In this document: piece after piece, positions 54,355 to 63,450 of the stretch | Position numbering within the stretch: position 1 is the stretch's first letter | Layout: each line of letters opens with the position of its first letter | From: Nitrospira sp. SG-bin1 | GTDB taxonomy: Bacteria > Nitrospirota > Nitrospiria > Nitrospirales > Nitrospiraceae | Direction of reading: 5' to 3' | Length of the DNA: 64,000 nt | NCBI GenBank assembly: GCA_002083365.1 | Contig: LVWS01000044.1 | Location: forward strand, 62,001-126,000 | Translations under genes and position numbers: made by a program | Notes under the pieces: generated by a model | Databases searched by the model: none | What the model was told of the DNA's origin: nothing | Seen by the model: only the letters and a program-made list of their open reading frames with translations

Positions 54355-55710
54355 TCAGGATGTCGCGCTGACCTTCCTCAAATTTGCAAGATAGTTGTTG
54401 ACGACTTCTTTTGCGGGCATCCGATTGACTTGAGTGTCGACGAGATAATGCACTGTCCCGTGTACGGCCATGGCAATGAGAAGGCCTTCGAAGATTCCTA
54501 CTTTGTATACCAGAGCGCCGGTCAGAATGGCCAAAACCATGGCATAAGGACCATGATGGGTCACATGCATGAGGCCGGCGATCATTTTCCATCCGGTAAA
54601 CATCATGACGATGGCCACGGCGAACTTGGGCAGTAGCTCCAAATATTGAGGATTGATGACAAAGAAAGTGACCACGCATCCGATGATCAGCACAGAAAAC
54701 TTTGTATAAGCCCCCGCCAGTCGGTTCGTGGTGCTCTTGGCCAATCCATCCAAATTCGTCATGCCACCAAAAAAGCTTGCCCCGATATTGGCGATCCAAA
54801 TCGCCAATAAACTGTTATTGCTGTTGCACTCACGCTTGAGCGGATCGATTTTTTGGATGGCGGCGTTGCTCATGACCTGTTCGATGACGTCAATGAGGGC
54901 CAGCATGGCTGCAAACCCGAAGACATAGAACCAGGTCAACGGACTGTCGAGATGAGGAATCGGGAGTGCCAACGAGAGGGGAACATCTTCGACATGCAAC
55001 ATCGGCATGTGAATAAATTGCGCCAGAAGGACTCCCGCCGCAATGATGACGAAATACGGCACGGCAGGCTGGATGTACCGAAATTTTGTGAACAGATAGA
55101 CAAAAATTCCCAGTCCAGCCAAGGAAATGAAAATCATGTGGATTCGTGCATCGTTAAAGAACGTATCTGTGGCTATCAATTCGGCTGGAAGTTCGTAGGT
55201 GAAGTCCAAGAACTTCAACGCTATCTTTAATCCAATCCCGGCGAGTAGTCCTTCAACGAGGTACGCCGGGACAGCCAGCAAAATATATCTCTGCCAATTG
55301 AATTTCCAGATGATCGCCTGCATGACGGCCGTGAGAAAAATGACGAACGCCATGTTTTCCATGCCGAAGCTGGCGACTCCCATGGCCAGAACGGGAGCCA
55401 GCCCTGCGGCAATGCCGGGACAGCCGATAAAGTTGCCCGGCCGAAACCATGCGTTGATCCATCCGATCAAACAGGCAAATGCAACGGTTGCGAGTCCCAC
55501 TTTGATGGGATAATCCGACATCATGGCGATCCCAACCGACAGTGGGATGGCCATCACTCCCGTGATGAGACCTGCGGCGATATCACGACCGACATATTGC
55601 GCTTGGAACGCAGCCGACTCGAGGGTTACTGCCTTGGGAAGCTGTCCAGTGTATCTTGAATCATCGGCCGTTGAAACCGACGTTTGCGTGGTGATTGTCA
55701 TGCCATCCAT
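54355..55710 (-). CDS. SulP-family anion transporter without STAS domain
   Basis: 451 residues with 10-12 TM helices of the SulP fold. The opening GRDIAAGLITGVMAIPLSVG is the SulP signature, followed by GWINAWFRPGNFIGCPGIAA and LDVIEQVMSNAAIQK. SulP proteins carry sulfate, bicarbonate (BicA) or other anions and usually end in a cytoplasmic STAS domain. Here the chain ends soon after the last TM, so STAS is absent. The nearby Dab cluster makes bicarbonate a good candidate substrate, but sulfate or molybdate cannot be excluded. GAGGAG lies 7 nt before ATG 55710. Confidence 0.85.
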   Translation of the reverse strand: MDGMTITTQTSVSTADDSRYTGQLPKAVTLESAAFQAQYVGRDIAAGLITGVMAIPLSVGIAMMSDYPIKVGLATVAFACLIGWINAWFRPGNFIGCPGIAAGLAPVLAMGVASFGMENMAFVIFLTAVMQAIIWKFNWQRYILLAVPAYLVEGLLAGIGLKIALKFLDFTYELPAELIATDTFFNDARIHMIFISLAGLGIFVYLFTKFRYIQPAVPYFVIIAAGVLLAQFIHMPMLHVEDVPLSLALPIPHLDSPLTWFYVFGFAAMLALIDVIEQVMSNAAIQKIDPLKRECNSNNSLLAIWIANIGASFFGGMTNLDGLAKSTTNRLAGAYTKFSVLIIGCVVTFFVINPQYLELLPKFAVAIVMMFTGWKMIAGLMHVTHHGPYAMVLAILTGALVYKVGIFEGLLIAMAVHGTVHYLVDTQVNRMPAKEVVNNYLANLRKVSATS

Positions 55711-56054
55711 AGCAACGCTCCTCAGCACGAATGAGGGTTCGAATAAGGGATTCCTTTCCCAGTTCGGTGGTTCAGCAAGAACAAGACCGGCGGGTAAAAC
55801 CATCGCAAGCTATCGATAATGTACGTCATTTCAACATATGGTCTATGAATCAACAGTTGACGCTTCTCATTCGCACTGGACGGATGTGCTTGGGTGCACC
55901 AGCCGTGCGTATGCGCACGATTGTTACCATTGATCATGGCGGAAAAATATGGAGGAGGTAAAAGACAGATCTGTTCTTGAGAAAAGGCGGCTGGGACCAG
56001 TCGCAGGACTTGGTGAAGATGAAGACGGACTGTTCCGTTCTGGACCCTATCGAA
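55711..56054. other. 344-bp region upstream of the SulP gene
   Basis: No gene. It holds the SulP promoter region and an inverted repeat CGTGCG-TATG-CGCACG at 55904-55919, a candidate operator about 195 bp upstream of the start codon. Confidence 0.4.
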
Positions 56055-56816
56055 CTACAGGTTGATGAAAAGTTGAAATAAAATGATGTGATTCATCTGA
56101 TTGGCCAGGTTGGGAAGTGACCGACTGTCGAGGAGCTGATTTTGGTAGCCGACGTCCATGTTGAGATACTTCGAAAACGTCCTGTTGATCCCGACAAAGA
56201 ATCGATTTTGATCAAAACCGGCCGCAGGTCCACGGGTACCGACCGTATTCAGATGAACAAAAATTTCGTCGTAGCCGACAAGAGCCCATTCCGTCGCCAT
56301 GGGCAAGGGATATGTCAGCCTCAGCATTTGTCTGAACCGTACAGCGGTACCGTCCACATGCTCGATCCAGCGCTCCTCCAGACGGGTTCGGCTGAGAATT
56401 TTGAAGGAGCCCAACGTATGTGCATAGTTGATCTGCTGGTAGATGCGGCTTTCTTCGAAAAAGGGTGACTGAGGCGGTGTATGGCGCTGATTAAAGTTGC
56501 CGACCCAGGCATAGCCTTGCCAGATGGAAAGTTTTTCCGTCAACTGATAGCCAAGTGCGGGTCTGAGGAGCAGTTGATCAATATGGCCGGCATCGTCCAG
56601 ATCGGCGAAGCGGGGGTTGACCTCCATATAGGCAAGGATTGATGAGGGAAGTTTCACCGTCAAAAAGACAGGTGACCATAGGCGAAAGTCTTGACTAAAT
56701 GTCGAGGTGGACTGGGCGAAGGTTTCTCCTCCCACCAGCAGCCCACACGCGAAGGTCGCGATCGCGAGTCCCCGTCTCCACTTGCACGCTCGTTGATTCG
56801 CTTCTGCACGCTGCAT
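56055..56816 (-). CDS. DUF2490 outer-membrane protein
   Basis: 253 residues with a signal peptide (ending TFAQS) and the DUF2490 pattern: TFSQDFRLWSPVFLTVKL, LLLRPALGYQLTEKLSIWQG, RTRLEERWI, RFRQMLRLTYPL and a C-terminal strand ending FQLFINL. It is probably a small beta-barrel. AAGGAGG precedes the ATG. Function unknown. Confidence 0.8.
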   Translation of the reverse strand: MQRAEANQRACKWRRGLAIATFACGLLVGGETFAQSTSTFSQDFRLWSPVFLTVKLPSSILAYMEVNPRFADLDDAGHIDQLLLRPALGYQLTEKLSIWQGYAWVGNFNQRHTPPQSPFFEESRIYQQINYAHTLGSFKILSRTRLEERWIEHVDGTAVRFRQMLRLTYPLPMATEWALVGYDEIFVHLNTVGTRGPAAGFDQNRFFVGINRTFSKYLNMDVGYQNQLLDSRSLPNLANQMNHIILFQLFINL

Positions 56817-57072
56817 AATACCTCCTTAATTGAGCATTCAGCTGCCGCTCTCTCATAAAACCTCGCGCGCTGCTTCTAAGATACGCCATCGCTCTCCCAC
56901 GTATTCCTCACTCATAACGAGTTCAGATGGGATTGAGGTTATGGGTTTGTGCTTCACCTTGGGCAGACCTTGTACTCGTCCCACGAGGGAAACGCCAGTT
57001 AAAAATTTAAGGAATCACGCTCCTCCGGTGCCGGATTGCGCCCGCGGTGTGATTGTGCTAGCTACTTCTCTC

Positions 57073-57483
57073 ATGCTGTACATCTCATCGTCTCTATCGA
57101 TCCCGGATCAAGAGATCGACATTCACGCCATACGATCGCAAGGTGCAGGGGGGCAGAACGTCAACAAGGTCTCAACAGCCGTCCATCTGCGATTTGATAT
57201 CCGTTCGTCATCGTTGCCGCAATTCTATAAAGAGGCTCTGTTGCAACTGCATGATCATCGTATTTCCGCTGACGGCGTGATCACGATCAAAGCTCAGCAG
57301 TATCGGACCCAGGAGCGTAACCGCGAAGATGCGCTGAATCGTTTACAGACGCTCATTCAACATGCGGTGATTCCGCGCAAGAAACGAAAGGCCACCTCAC
57401 CGACACGCGGTTCCCAGGACCGACGGATTGAACGGAAGAAGAGACAGGGGCGCTTGAAGGCGCTGAGACGAACGCTGGAGTGA
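57073..57483 (+). CDS. arfB: Peptidyl-tRNA hydrolase ArfB (alternative ribosome rescue)
   Basis: 136 residues, typical for ArfB/YaeJ. The catalytic GGQ loop is in RSQGAGGQNVNKVSTAVHLR, and the basic C-terminal tail (RRIERKKRQGRLKALRRTLE) is the part that enters the mRNA channel of stalled ribosomes. The open frame extends to 56830 but only the part from ATG 57073 fits the family. There is no clear ribosome site. Confidence 0.9.
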   Translation: MLYISSSLSIPDQEIDIHAIRSQGAGGQNVNKVSTAVHLRFDIRSSSLPQFYKEALLQLHDHRISADGVITIKAQQYRTQERNREDALNRLQTLIQHAVIPRKKRKATSPTRGSQDRRIERKKRQGRLKALRRTLE

Positions 57484-57525
57484 CGAGCGCTCGTCGTTGG
57501 GGTGGCTTTCAGCATATCGGGATGG

Positions 57526-58185
57526 CTAGGAGCGATGGTCCTTGGTTTTCGCGGCGTTGGTTTTAGCCTGCTGCAGCACCGCTTGCGCCTCCGGGATGAA
57601 ATCCAGCCGTTGGTGTTTCTCGGCGATGGCCAGCGCCTCTGACGCCAATGTGACGGCATCGGCATGCCGACCGTGCTGACACCAGACCTTCGCAAGTGCA
57701 AGTCTGGCATTGACAGATTTCGGGGCTTGTTGGACGACACGTTGCAACAGTTGCTCGCCTTTTCCCGAATCTCCTCCAAGGAAACTCGGCAACTTCACCA
57801 GCAATGTCCCCTTCGCGGAGAGCGCGTCAATGTGAGCCGGATCGATTTCGAGCGCGCGGTCCAGTTCATGCATCATGCGGCGAAGTCCGAAAATCGAGGT
57901 CAGGGATTCTCCGTCGATGCGGAGCAGCTCGCCCAGATTGCAGAAAAGCGCAAAGTGGGCATCGGCGCTTCCCTCCTCCGCTGCCACGGCTTGTTCTCCC
58001 AAGGTCTGTCCCTGTTGAAAATGCGCGAGGCGTGCTGAACGATCCGTGGCGAGCCTGCCTTTATTGCATTGTTCGAGGGCCTGTTTTGACAGGAGCGCTC
58101 CCGGGTTCTGCGCCCTAGACGGCATCGGAAGGACGAGTGCCCCACTTGCAAGTAAACCTACCAAAACAAAGAAAATCTTCTGCAT
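57526..58185 (-). CDS. Exported TPR-repeat protein
   Basis: 219 residues with a signal peptide (MQKIFFVLVGLLASGALV, cleavage near SRAQN) and TPR-like helices: ARLAHFQQGQTLGEQAV, ELDRALEIDPAHIDALSAKG and VNARLALAKVWCQHGRHADA. TPRs serve as docking surfaces; the partner is unknown. The frame is open to 58308, but the signal peptide sets the start at 58185. Confidence 0.75.
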   Translation of the reverse strand: MQKIFFVLVGLLASGALVLPMPSRAQNPGALLSKQALEQCNKGRLATDRSARLAHFQQGQTLGEQAVAAEEGSADAHFALFCNLGELLRIDGESLTSIFGLRRMMHELDRALEIDPAHIDALSAKGTLLVKLPSFLGGDSGKGEQLLQRVVQQAPKSVNARLALAKVWCQHGRHADAVTLASEALAIAEKHQRLDFIPEAQAVLQQAKTNAAKTKDHRS

Positions 58186-58416
58186 GGTTCTTGTGAATAA
58201 GAATGAAAAGGACTCATTGATAAAACAGCGTTCAGACCAGCAAACACAATGCCAATCAGTCGCCACTTTCAACCATCCATACCCCCTAGATACACCGAGA
58301 CAATACATGAAAATTGTGTCGGTAGATGGACAAGTTGGTGCAGGGATGTGCTCAGAGAAGGCCGGAAAGTTTTTGGAGGTCTCCTAACTTTGCGGTTTGA
58401 GTTCCGTGATCATCGC

Positions 58417-59208
58417 TTAAGCGGTTCCCTGCTCGCCGGATGCCACCATGCCCAAAATATTGAATCCACCGTCCACGTAGATCACTTCGCCAGTAATGCC
58501 TCGTCCCAATGGGCTGACCAAGAACAGGGCTGTATCGCCGACCTCCCCCTGTTCGGTGGCACGCCGAAGCGGAGACACTTCCTTATGATGATCGACCATT
58601 TTGGTAATGCCCGAGACCCCGCGTGCGGCCAGCGTCTTGATGGGGCCGGCGGAGATGGCATTTACACGGATGTTCAGGGGGCCAAGGTCATACGCTAAAT
58701 AGCGCACCGTGGCCTCCAGCGCGGCTTTGGCGACGCCCATTACGTTGTAGTGAGGCACGACCCGCTCGCTGCCGAGATAGGTGAGGGTAACAATGGAGCC
58801 TCCCGCGGCCATCAAGGGCAATGCGGCGCGAGAGACTGCGACGAGCGAATAGGCGCTGATGTCGAGCGCCATCGCAAATCCCTGTCGCGTCGTATTCACG
58901 AATTGTCCGCTCAGCTCCTCCCGTGGCGCGAACGCCAGGGAGTGGACGAGAAAATCGATTTGACCGACTTCCTTCTGAACCTGCTGCATGAGCGAAGTAA
59001 TTTCGGCGTCATTGCTGACATCGCAGGGAAACGCTTTTGCGCCGGGTAAAGTGGCGGCAAGGTCCTCCACGTTTTGCTTGAGCCGTTCGTTCTGATAATT
59101 GAAGAGGAGCTGCGCGCCTTGATCGGCCGTCGATTGCGCGATGGCCCAGGCAATGCTGTGTTTATTCGCCACGCCGATAATGAGTCCCTTTTTTTCCTTT
59201 AGCAACAT
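58417..59208 (-). CDS. fabI: Enoyl-[acyl-carrier-protein] reductase (NADH) FabI
   Basis: 263 residues; last step of each fatty-acid elongation cycle. NAD-binding GLIIGVANKHSIAWAIAQ, then CDVSNDAEI, LVHSLAFAPREEL, and the catalytic Tyr/Lys in YNVMGVAKAALEATVRYLA, with INAISAGPIKTLAARGV after it. This is a canonical FabI. ATG 59208 (MLLKEKKG) matches the family start; AAGGAG lies 10 nt upstream. Confidence 0.93.
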   Translation of the reverse strand: MLLKEKKGLIIGVANKHSIAWAIAQSTADQGAQLLFNYQNERLKQNVEDLAATLPGAKAFPCDVSNDAEITSLMQQVQKEVGQIDFLVHSLAFAPREELSGQFVNTTRQGFAMALDISAYSLVAVSRAALPLMAAGGSIVTLTYLGSERVVPHYNVMGVAKAALEATVRYLAYDLGPLNIRVNAISAGPIKTLAARGVSGITKMVDHHKEVSPLRRATEQGEVGDTALFLVSPLGRGITGEVIYVDGGFNILGMVASGEQGTA

Positions 59209-59617
59209 TGGCACGCTTCTCCTTTTCGAAATCGACGACTGGGTATTGACTTGGACACACACCACAAAGCTGCACCCGGACTCTGCCCAGAATAAACCGT
59301 GAGGTAGAATGAGAGTCGCTTATCAGTGCGGATGGAAGATAGCATGATTTGGCCTCACTGTGAACCTACTCAGGGATGCTTGATCCACTGGGGGTCCGCC
59401 TGGGGCAGTTTAGTCGGGGGCTCGCTCAATTCTGCCCCAAGAATCATGGAGGAATGCTCCCAGATCCATGACGACAAAGAGACCGGAGCCTAAAATACTG
59501 AATACTCAACTTATTCATCAGGCCATGCACATACGTACAGAATGGCACCGTGTTTGCTCTACTTATTTGGTAACTACCGAATAGTCGGTGCCACAATCCT
59601 TCAAGGAGGAACTATTT
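59209..59617. other. 409-bp spacer between fabI and a small exported protein gene
   Basis: No gene seen in this stretch; the divergent promoters of fabI and the Lys/Glu-rich protein gene must lie here. No clear -35/-10 pair stands out. Confidence 0.3.
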
Positions 59618-59866
59618 ATGAAACGCATGTTGATGGCCGTCATCGCAGTTGCAGTCGCCGTAACTTTCAGCGCACCTTCTTTCGCGGCTGGGGAGAAGAA
59701 GGACGAAAAGAAGGGAGGCAAGTTCACTGAGATGATCAACGCGGAAGAGAAGAAGGACAAGGGTGGCAAGGCAGACGAGACCTTCGGCAGCGAGAAGAAA
59801 GAAGAGAAGAAGGGCGGCCATGCCGACACCTTCGGCGATCAGAAGAAGGACAAGGGCGGAAAGTAA
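59618..59866 (+). CDS. Small exported Lys/Glu/Gly-rich repetitive protein
   Basis: 82 residues: a signal peptide (cleavage at SFAAG) and a mature part made of short charged repeats, EKKDEKKGGK, EKKDKGGKADETFG, EKKEEKKGGHADTFG and DQKKDKGGK. It is likely disordered. AAGGAGG lies 8 nt before the ATG and a good terminator follows, so it is a stand-alone transcript. Function unknown; stress-related surface or metal-binding roles are only guesses. Confidence 0.75.
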   Translation: MKRMLMAVIAVAVAVTFSAPSFAAGEKKDEKKGGKFTEMINAEEKKDKGGKADETFGSEKKEEKKGGHADTFGDQKKDKGGK

Positions 59867-59888
59867 GACTCCGTGTGTTGAAACTCAG

Positions 59889-59930
59889 CGTGGGGGGCTT
59901 TCACTGCGGAAGCGCCCCACGTCCTTTTGT
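59889..59930 (+). terminator. Rho-independent terminator
   Basis: CGTGGGGGGCTT pairs with AAGCGCCCCACG (one mismatch) across a 9-nt loop, followed by TCCTTTTGTT. It lies 22 nt after the stop of the repetitive protein gene. Confidence 0.8.
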
Positions 59931-60002
59931 TGACTCGTGGCGGAAGCCCTCCTCACGACCTCTCGTAGAAATCGTCCACATTACGTCTCACGTATCGCTT
60001 GA

Positions 60003-60521
60003 TCAACGGCGAGTTCCGTTGAGGATATAAACCGCTTGTAATCCGACGATCGTCTTCCCATCTCGAATCGTGCCATCCTGAATCTTTGTGATCGCTTGCT
60101 CCAACGGCATTTCCACGATTTCCAACACCTCGTCCCGATCCAGATGCTGTTGCCCTTTCGTCAAATCGGTGGCTTTGTAGACATGGATCACTTCATCCGC
60201 GAAACCCGGTGCGGTGAAAATGCTCGAAAGCAATTGGAACGAGGATGCACGATAGCCGACTTCTTCCTCCAGTTCCCGTGCCGCACAATGCAACGGATCT
60301 TCACCGGGAGACAGTTTTCCCGCGGGAATCTCGTAAATGAATCCTCCGGCTGCGTGCCGGAACTGCCGGATCAACACAACCATACCGTCATCTTTGACTG
60401 GCACCACCGCAGCGGCGCCCGGATGACGGATCGTTTCAAGATCAACGGTTACCCCGTTCGGTAATTGGACAGTGTCAACATTCAGGGTAATGACCTTGCC
60501 GGTATAGATGTTGCGTACCAT
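60003..60521 (-). CDS. Nudix hydrolase, ADP-ribose pyrophosphatase type
   Basis: 172 residues with a full Nudix box, GKLSPGEDPLHCAARELEEE then VGY, preceded by VLIRQFRHAAGGFIYEIPAG, which is typical of ADP-ribose pyrophosphatases. It hydrolyses nucleoside diphosphate-linked compounds. ATG 60521 (MVRNIYTGK) has AGGGAA upstream; an earlier ATG at 60542 is possible. It lies 66 bp downstream of gcvT on the same strand. Confidence 0.88.
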   Translation of the reverse strand: MVRNIYTGKVITLNVDTVQLPNGVTVDLETIRHPGAAAVVPVKDDGMVVLIRQFRHAAGGFIYEIPAGKLSPGEDPLHCAARELEEEVGYRASSFQLLSSIFTAPGFADEVIHVYKATDLTKGQQHLDRDEVLEIVEMPLEQAITKIQDGTIRDGKTIVGLQAVYILNGTRR

Positions 60522-60587
60522 TGAATGTTCCCTTCCACTCATCGAGTTCACCGTTGGTCGGCCGTGGAGTCGAGGGCCCATGCCGGG

Positions 60588-61691
60588 TCATGGAGCAACG
60601 CGCTTGTAGAACGGCGGCTTGACGACTTTCGCCTGAACCAATTTTCCTCGGATGTCGATGAAGAGGTCCGTCCCAAGTTCGGCGTGCTCGGGAGATACAT
60701 ATCCTAGTCCAATTCCCTTCTGGAGAAGGGGAGATAGATTGCCGCTGGTGACTTCTCCGACGGGAGACGGCCGTGCCGATGCGGATAAAATCTTGAACCC
60801 GTGGCGAGGCACGCCCTTTTCGAGTAATTCGAATCCGACGAATCGGCGTATCAAGCCTGTTTGTTTTTGAGCCAGTAAGGCGGACTTTCCGACAAAGTCT
60901 CCCTTATTGAAGCCCACCACCCATTCCGCTCCAACCTCGATGGGCGTCGTTCGTTCATCAATGTCATTACCATAGAGCAGATAACCCATCTCGAGACGCA
61001 AAAGATCCCGTGCACCAAGCCCCGCTGGTTTCAAGCCAAACGCCGTACCCACGTCCAACATTCTCTCCCAAACGGCCGCGGCGGGTCCGTACACGTACCA
61101 CTCATAGCCGAATTCTCCGGTATAACCCGTTCGTGCGACAAGGCACTCCGCGTCCGCGACTCGCACGATCGTGGACTCCCTGAGCTTGAGCTGATTCAAC
61201 TGTGACAATCCCAGTGCCGCAACGATCGCCCGTGCAGCGGAGCCCTGCAAGGCAATCTGCGCGATCTCGGCGGAACGATCGGAAATCCGACAGTCACGAC
61301 ACCCCCGCCCATGCTCCGTGAGCCAGGATACGATCTTGTCACGATTCGATGCGTTGACACACAGAAGAAATTCCCCGGTTCCGGCCAACCGATAGACGAA
61401 GATGTCGTCCTTGATACCGCCTTCCTCGTTGCACAGCATCGAGTATTGCGCCTGCATGGGTTTCAGCGCAGCAAGGTCGTTCGTCGTCATGCGCTGCAGG
61501 AACGCATCTGCACCGGAGCCCGTGACGACAATCCGCCCCATGTGGCTGACATCGAAAAGACCGGCTTCGCTGCGAACGGTGTGATACTCCTCCACAACGC
61601 CGGTGTACTGAAGGGGCATTTCCCATCCGGCGAAATCGACGAGCTTGGCGCCGACAGCGCGATGCTGTGCGATGAGGGAGGTCTGCCGCAC
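60588..61691 (-). CDS. gcvT: Aminomethyltransferase GcvT (glycine cleavage T protein)
   Basis: 367 residues. Transfers the methylene group from the lipoylated H protein to tetrahydrofolate in glycine cleavage. Motifs include LVDFAGWEMPLQY, GLFDVSHMGRI, MLCNEEGGIKDDIFVYRL, RTGYTGEFGYE and GLGARDLLRLEMGYLLYGND. The start is GTG, 7 bp after the stop of the FKBP gene. No gcvH or gcvP is adjacent; they are probably elsewhere or outside the window. Confidence 0.92.
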   Translation of the reverse strand: MRQTSLIAQHRAVGAKLVDFAGWEMPLQYTGVVEEYHTVRSEAGLFDVSHMGRIVVTGSGADAFLQRMTTNDLAALKPMQAQYSMLCNEEGGIKDDIFVYRLAGTGEFLLCVNASNRDKIVSWLTEHGRGCRDCRISDRSAEIAQIALQGSAARAIVAALGLSQLNQLKLRESTIVRVADAECLVARTGYTGEFGYEWYVYGPAAAVWERMLDVGTAFGLKPAGLGARDLLRLEMGYLLYGNDIDERTTPIEVGAEWVVGFNKGDFVGKSALLAQKQTGLIRRFVGFELLEKGVPRHGFKILSASARPSPVGEVTSGNLSPLLQKGIGLGYVSPEHAELGTDLFIDIRGKLVQAKVVKPPFYKRVAP

Positions 61692-61698
61692 GGCGTGG

Positions 61699-62148
61699 CT
61701 ACCGCACCCCGAGCAATTCGACGTCGAAGATCAGCGTGGCATTCGGTGGGATCACTCCGCCCGCGCCGCGCGAGCCGTAACCCAAATCGGATGGAATGGT
61801 GAGCTTGCGCTTGCCGCCCACCTTCATCCCCTGCACCCCTTCGTCCCATCCTTTAATGACACGGCCGGTGCCAAGGGGAAACGAAAAGGGCTGACCTCGA
61901 TCGACGGAGCTATCGAACTTTTTTCCATTCTCAAGCCATCCCGTATAGTGAACGTTGGCGGTCTTGCCGGCAACGGCGACCTCACCGGTACCCACTACCT
62001 GGTCGATATATTTAAGCCCGGACGGCGTGGTGACTTCCTGCATGTTCGTCTCCTTCTCCTTCTCATTCCCGGCCATGGTGTTTTCCGATCCTAGGATCGG
62101 TGTGACCGCGATCAATAGCCAGACATACGCAAGACGCACAAGTGTCAT
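61699..62148 (-). CDS. FKBP-type peptidyl-prolyl isomerase, exported
   Basis: 149 residues: signal peptide (MTLVRLAYVWLLIAVTPILG), linker, and an FKBP domain with VHYTGWLENGKKFDSS, FSFPLGTGRVIKGWDEGVQG and GVIPPNATLIFDVELL. It assists folding of envelope proteins. AGGAGG precedes the ATG; the frame is open to 62199. It lies just upstream of gcvT in the same direction. Confidence 0.9.
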   Translation of the reverse strand: MTLVRLAYVWLLIAVTPILGSENTMAGNEKEKETNMQEVTTPSGLKYIDQVVGTGEVAVAGKTANVHYTGWLENGKKFDSSVDRGQPFSFPLGTGRVIKGWDEGVQGMKVGGKRKLTIPSDLGYGSRGAGGVIPPNATLIFDVELLGVR

Positions 62149-62210
62149 ACATGCTCCTCCTTCTTTGACTGTATGGCATGGGAGAGACGGTTCGGTCAAC
62201 TGGAGTTTGG

Positions 62211-63380
62211 CTACGAGTCGTTTTCGGCAAAGAGCGCGAGACTGGCCGTGTACCCATGCAAGAAGTTGCGGTTTCCGATGGGTCCGATTTCACCTTGTGC
62301 GAAAAACCCCGCGAGAGGGATCCTCCCCAGCTGCTCGGCCACGGTCGCGGCATCGTGATTCGGTCGTCCAAACAGCCCTTGCCCTCGGCCGCAGCAACTG
62401 AACAGAAGCGCGCCTAGCGGAGGTTGTCGATTGGACGATCGATCAGCGGCGAGCAAGGAACTCAGATCTTCGCTGGCGGAATTCGCATCACGCAGATGGA
62501 ATTGTACCGTCTGGCCTTCCTGCACCACATCGCCGATTGCGACGGCGCCGGTCGTCCGATCGGCTCCCAGCAGATTACGAATCAGAAAATCGCCCCGCTC
62601 GAATCGGTTCCGATGTTCATCGATGACGATGCCGAGGTGCAGCGCCCGATGGGCACGCGATCGGTCCTCCTCCGGAAGCGATTCAAAGACCGCCTGCAAC
62701 CGGTCCAGAGCCGGAACTCCGCCGAGCTCCTGCAGAAGGTTTCGCTCCGCCTTTGTCACGACAAATCGTTCACCGATGAGCCGACAACCTTGAGAAATGA
62801 CGGGCCGAATGTCCACTGCCCCTGAAAGCCGGACTCCCACGAGCCCTCCTTCGAAAACTTGATCGTTGAGTACCAGACGGTTCATGCCGGCCTCCTGCCC
62901 CCCTCCCGCCAATCCACCCAGGGCTTTGCTGCCGGGATACCGTTCTTCCAAGAGTCCTAGAATTTCTTGAACGGGAGTGCTGAAGGGATCTGCAAGCAAA
63001 AGGAAGGAGACGTCCGCTGCTCCAGGTTGAGGCCATCCAACCAGGTGAAACTGATCCTGCATCTGGGAAAACGATACCTGTAATGGATACCGGTCGACGT
63101 GAGGTAGTGAGGCGGCCCAGACCGTCATCGCCGGGGCCGCCTCCAACTCCTCCGCACCGGCAATCACGCCTTCTCCGCTGCAGCCGATCAGAAGCCCGGG
63201 CCGCAGTCTCCGTATCAGCGTCTTCGCCAACACATCGGCCCGCTCCGCATGATGAGCGGAGAAGAAAAGACAGGCCAGATCGACCGGCGCGTCGCCCAAT
63301 TGTGCCCGAATATCCGTCGCCAGATCCTGCGCGGCTGCGTCGGTCTCTAACCTTGTCGAAAGGGCCACAGCAAACTGCAC
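62211..63380 (-). CDS. FIST-domain sensory protein
   Basis: 389 residues with FIST N and C domains: LIGCSGEGVIAGAEELE, KALGGLAGGGQEAGMNRLVL, GGLVGVRLSGAVDIRPVISQ and the C-terminal LLFSCCGRGQGLFGRPNHDA with GFFAQGEIGPIG. FIST domains are thought to bind small ligands such as amino acids; here no kinase or cyclase is fused. The start is GTG at 63380. Confidence 0.88.
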   Translation of the reverse strand: MQFAVALSTRLETDAAAQDLATDIRAQLGDAPVDLACLFFSAHHAERADVLAKTLIRRLRPGLLIGCSGEGVIAGAEELEAAPAMTVWAASLPHVDRYPLQVSFSQMQDQFHLVGWPQPGAADVSFLLLADPFSTPVQEILGLLEERYPGSKALGGLAGGGQEAGMNRLVLNDQVFEGGLVGVRLSGAVDIRPVISQGCRLIGERFVVTKAERNLLQELGGVPALDRLQAVFESLPEEDRSRAHRALHLGIVIDEHRNRFERGDFLIRNLLGADRTTGAVAIGDVVQEGQTVQFHLRDANSASEDLSSLLAADRSSNRQPPLGALLFSCCGRGQGLFGRPNHDAATVAEQLGRIPLAGFFAQGEIGPIGNRNFLHGYTASLALFAENDS

Positions 63381-63450
63381 GAGAATGCCTCTGCTTGATA
63401 TGTAGAAAGCGATACCCGCTCTAAGTTGAGGGAACTCGGCGTATTGAGAC

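Noticed and set aside
54178..54636. 152-codon plus-strand frame after the second SnoaL-like gene
   Set aside because: Most of it is antisense to the SulP gene, and it has no ribosome site.
59563..59829. 88-codon minus-strand frame rich in Phe/Ser/Leu
   Set aside because: It is the antisense of the Lys/Glu-rich repetitive gene, whose complement gives Phe/Leu/Ser by codon composition.
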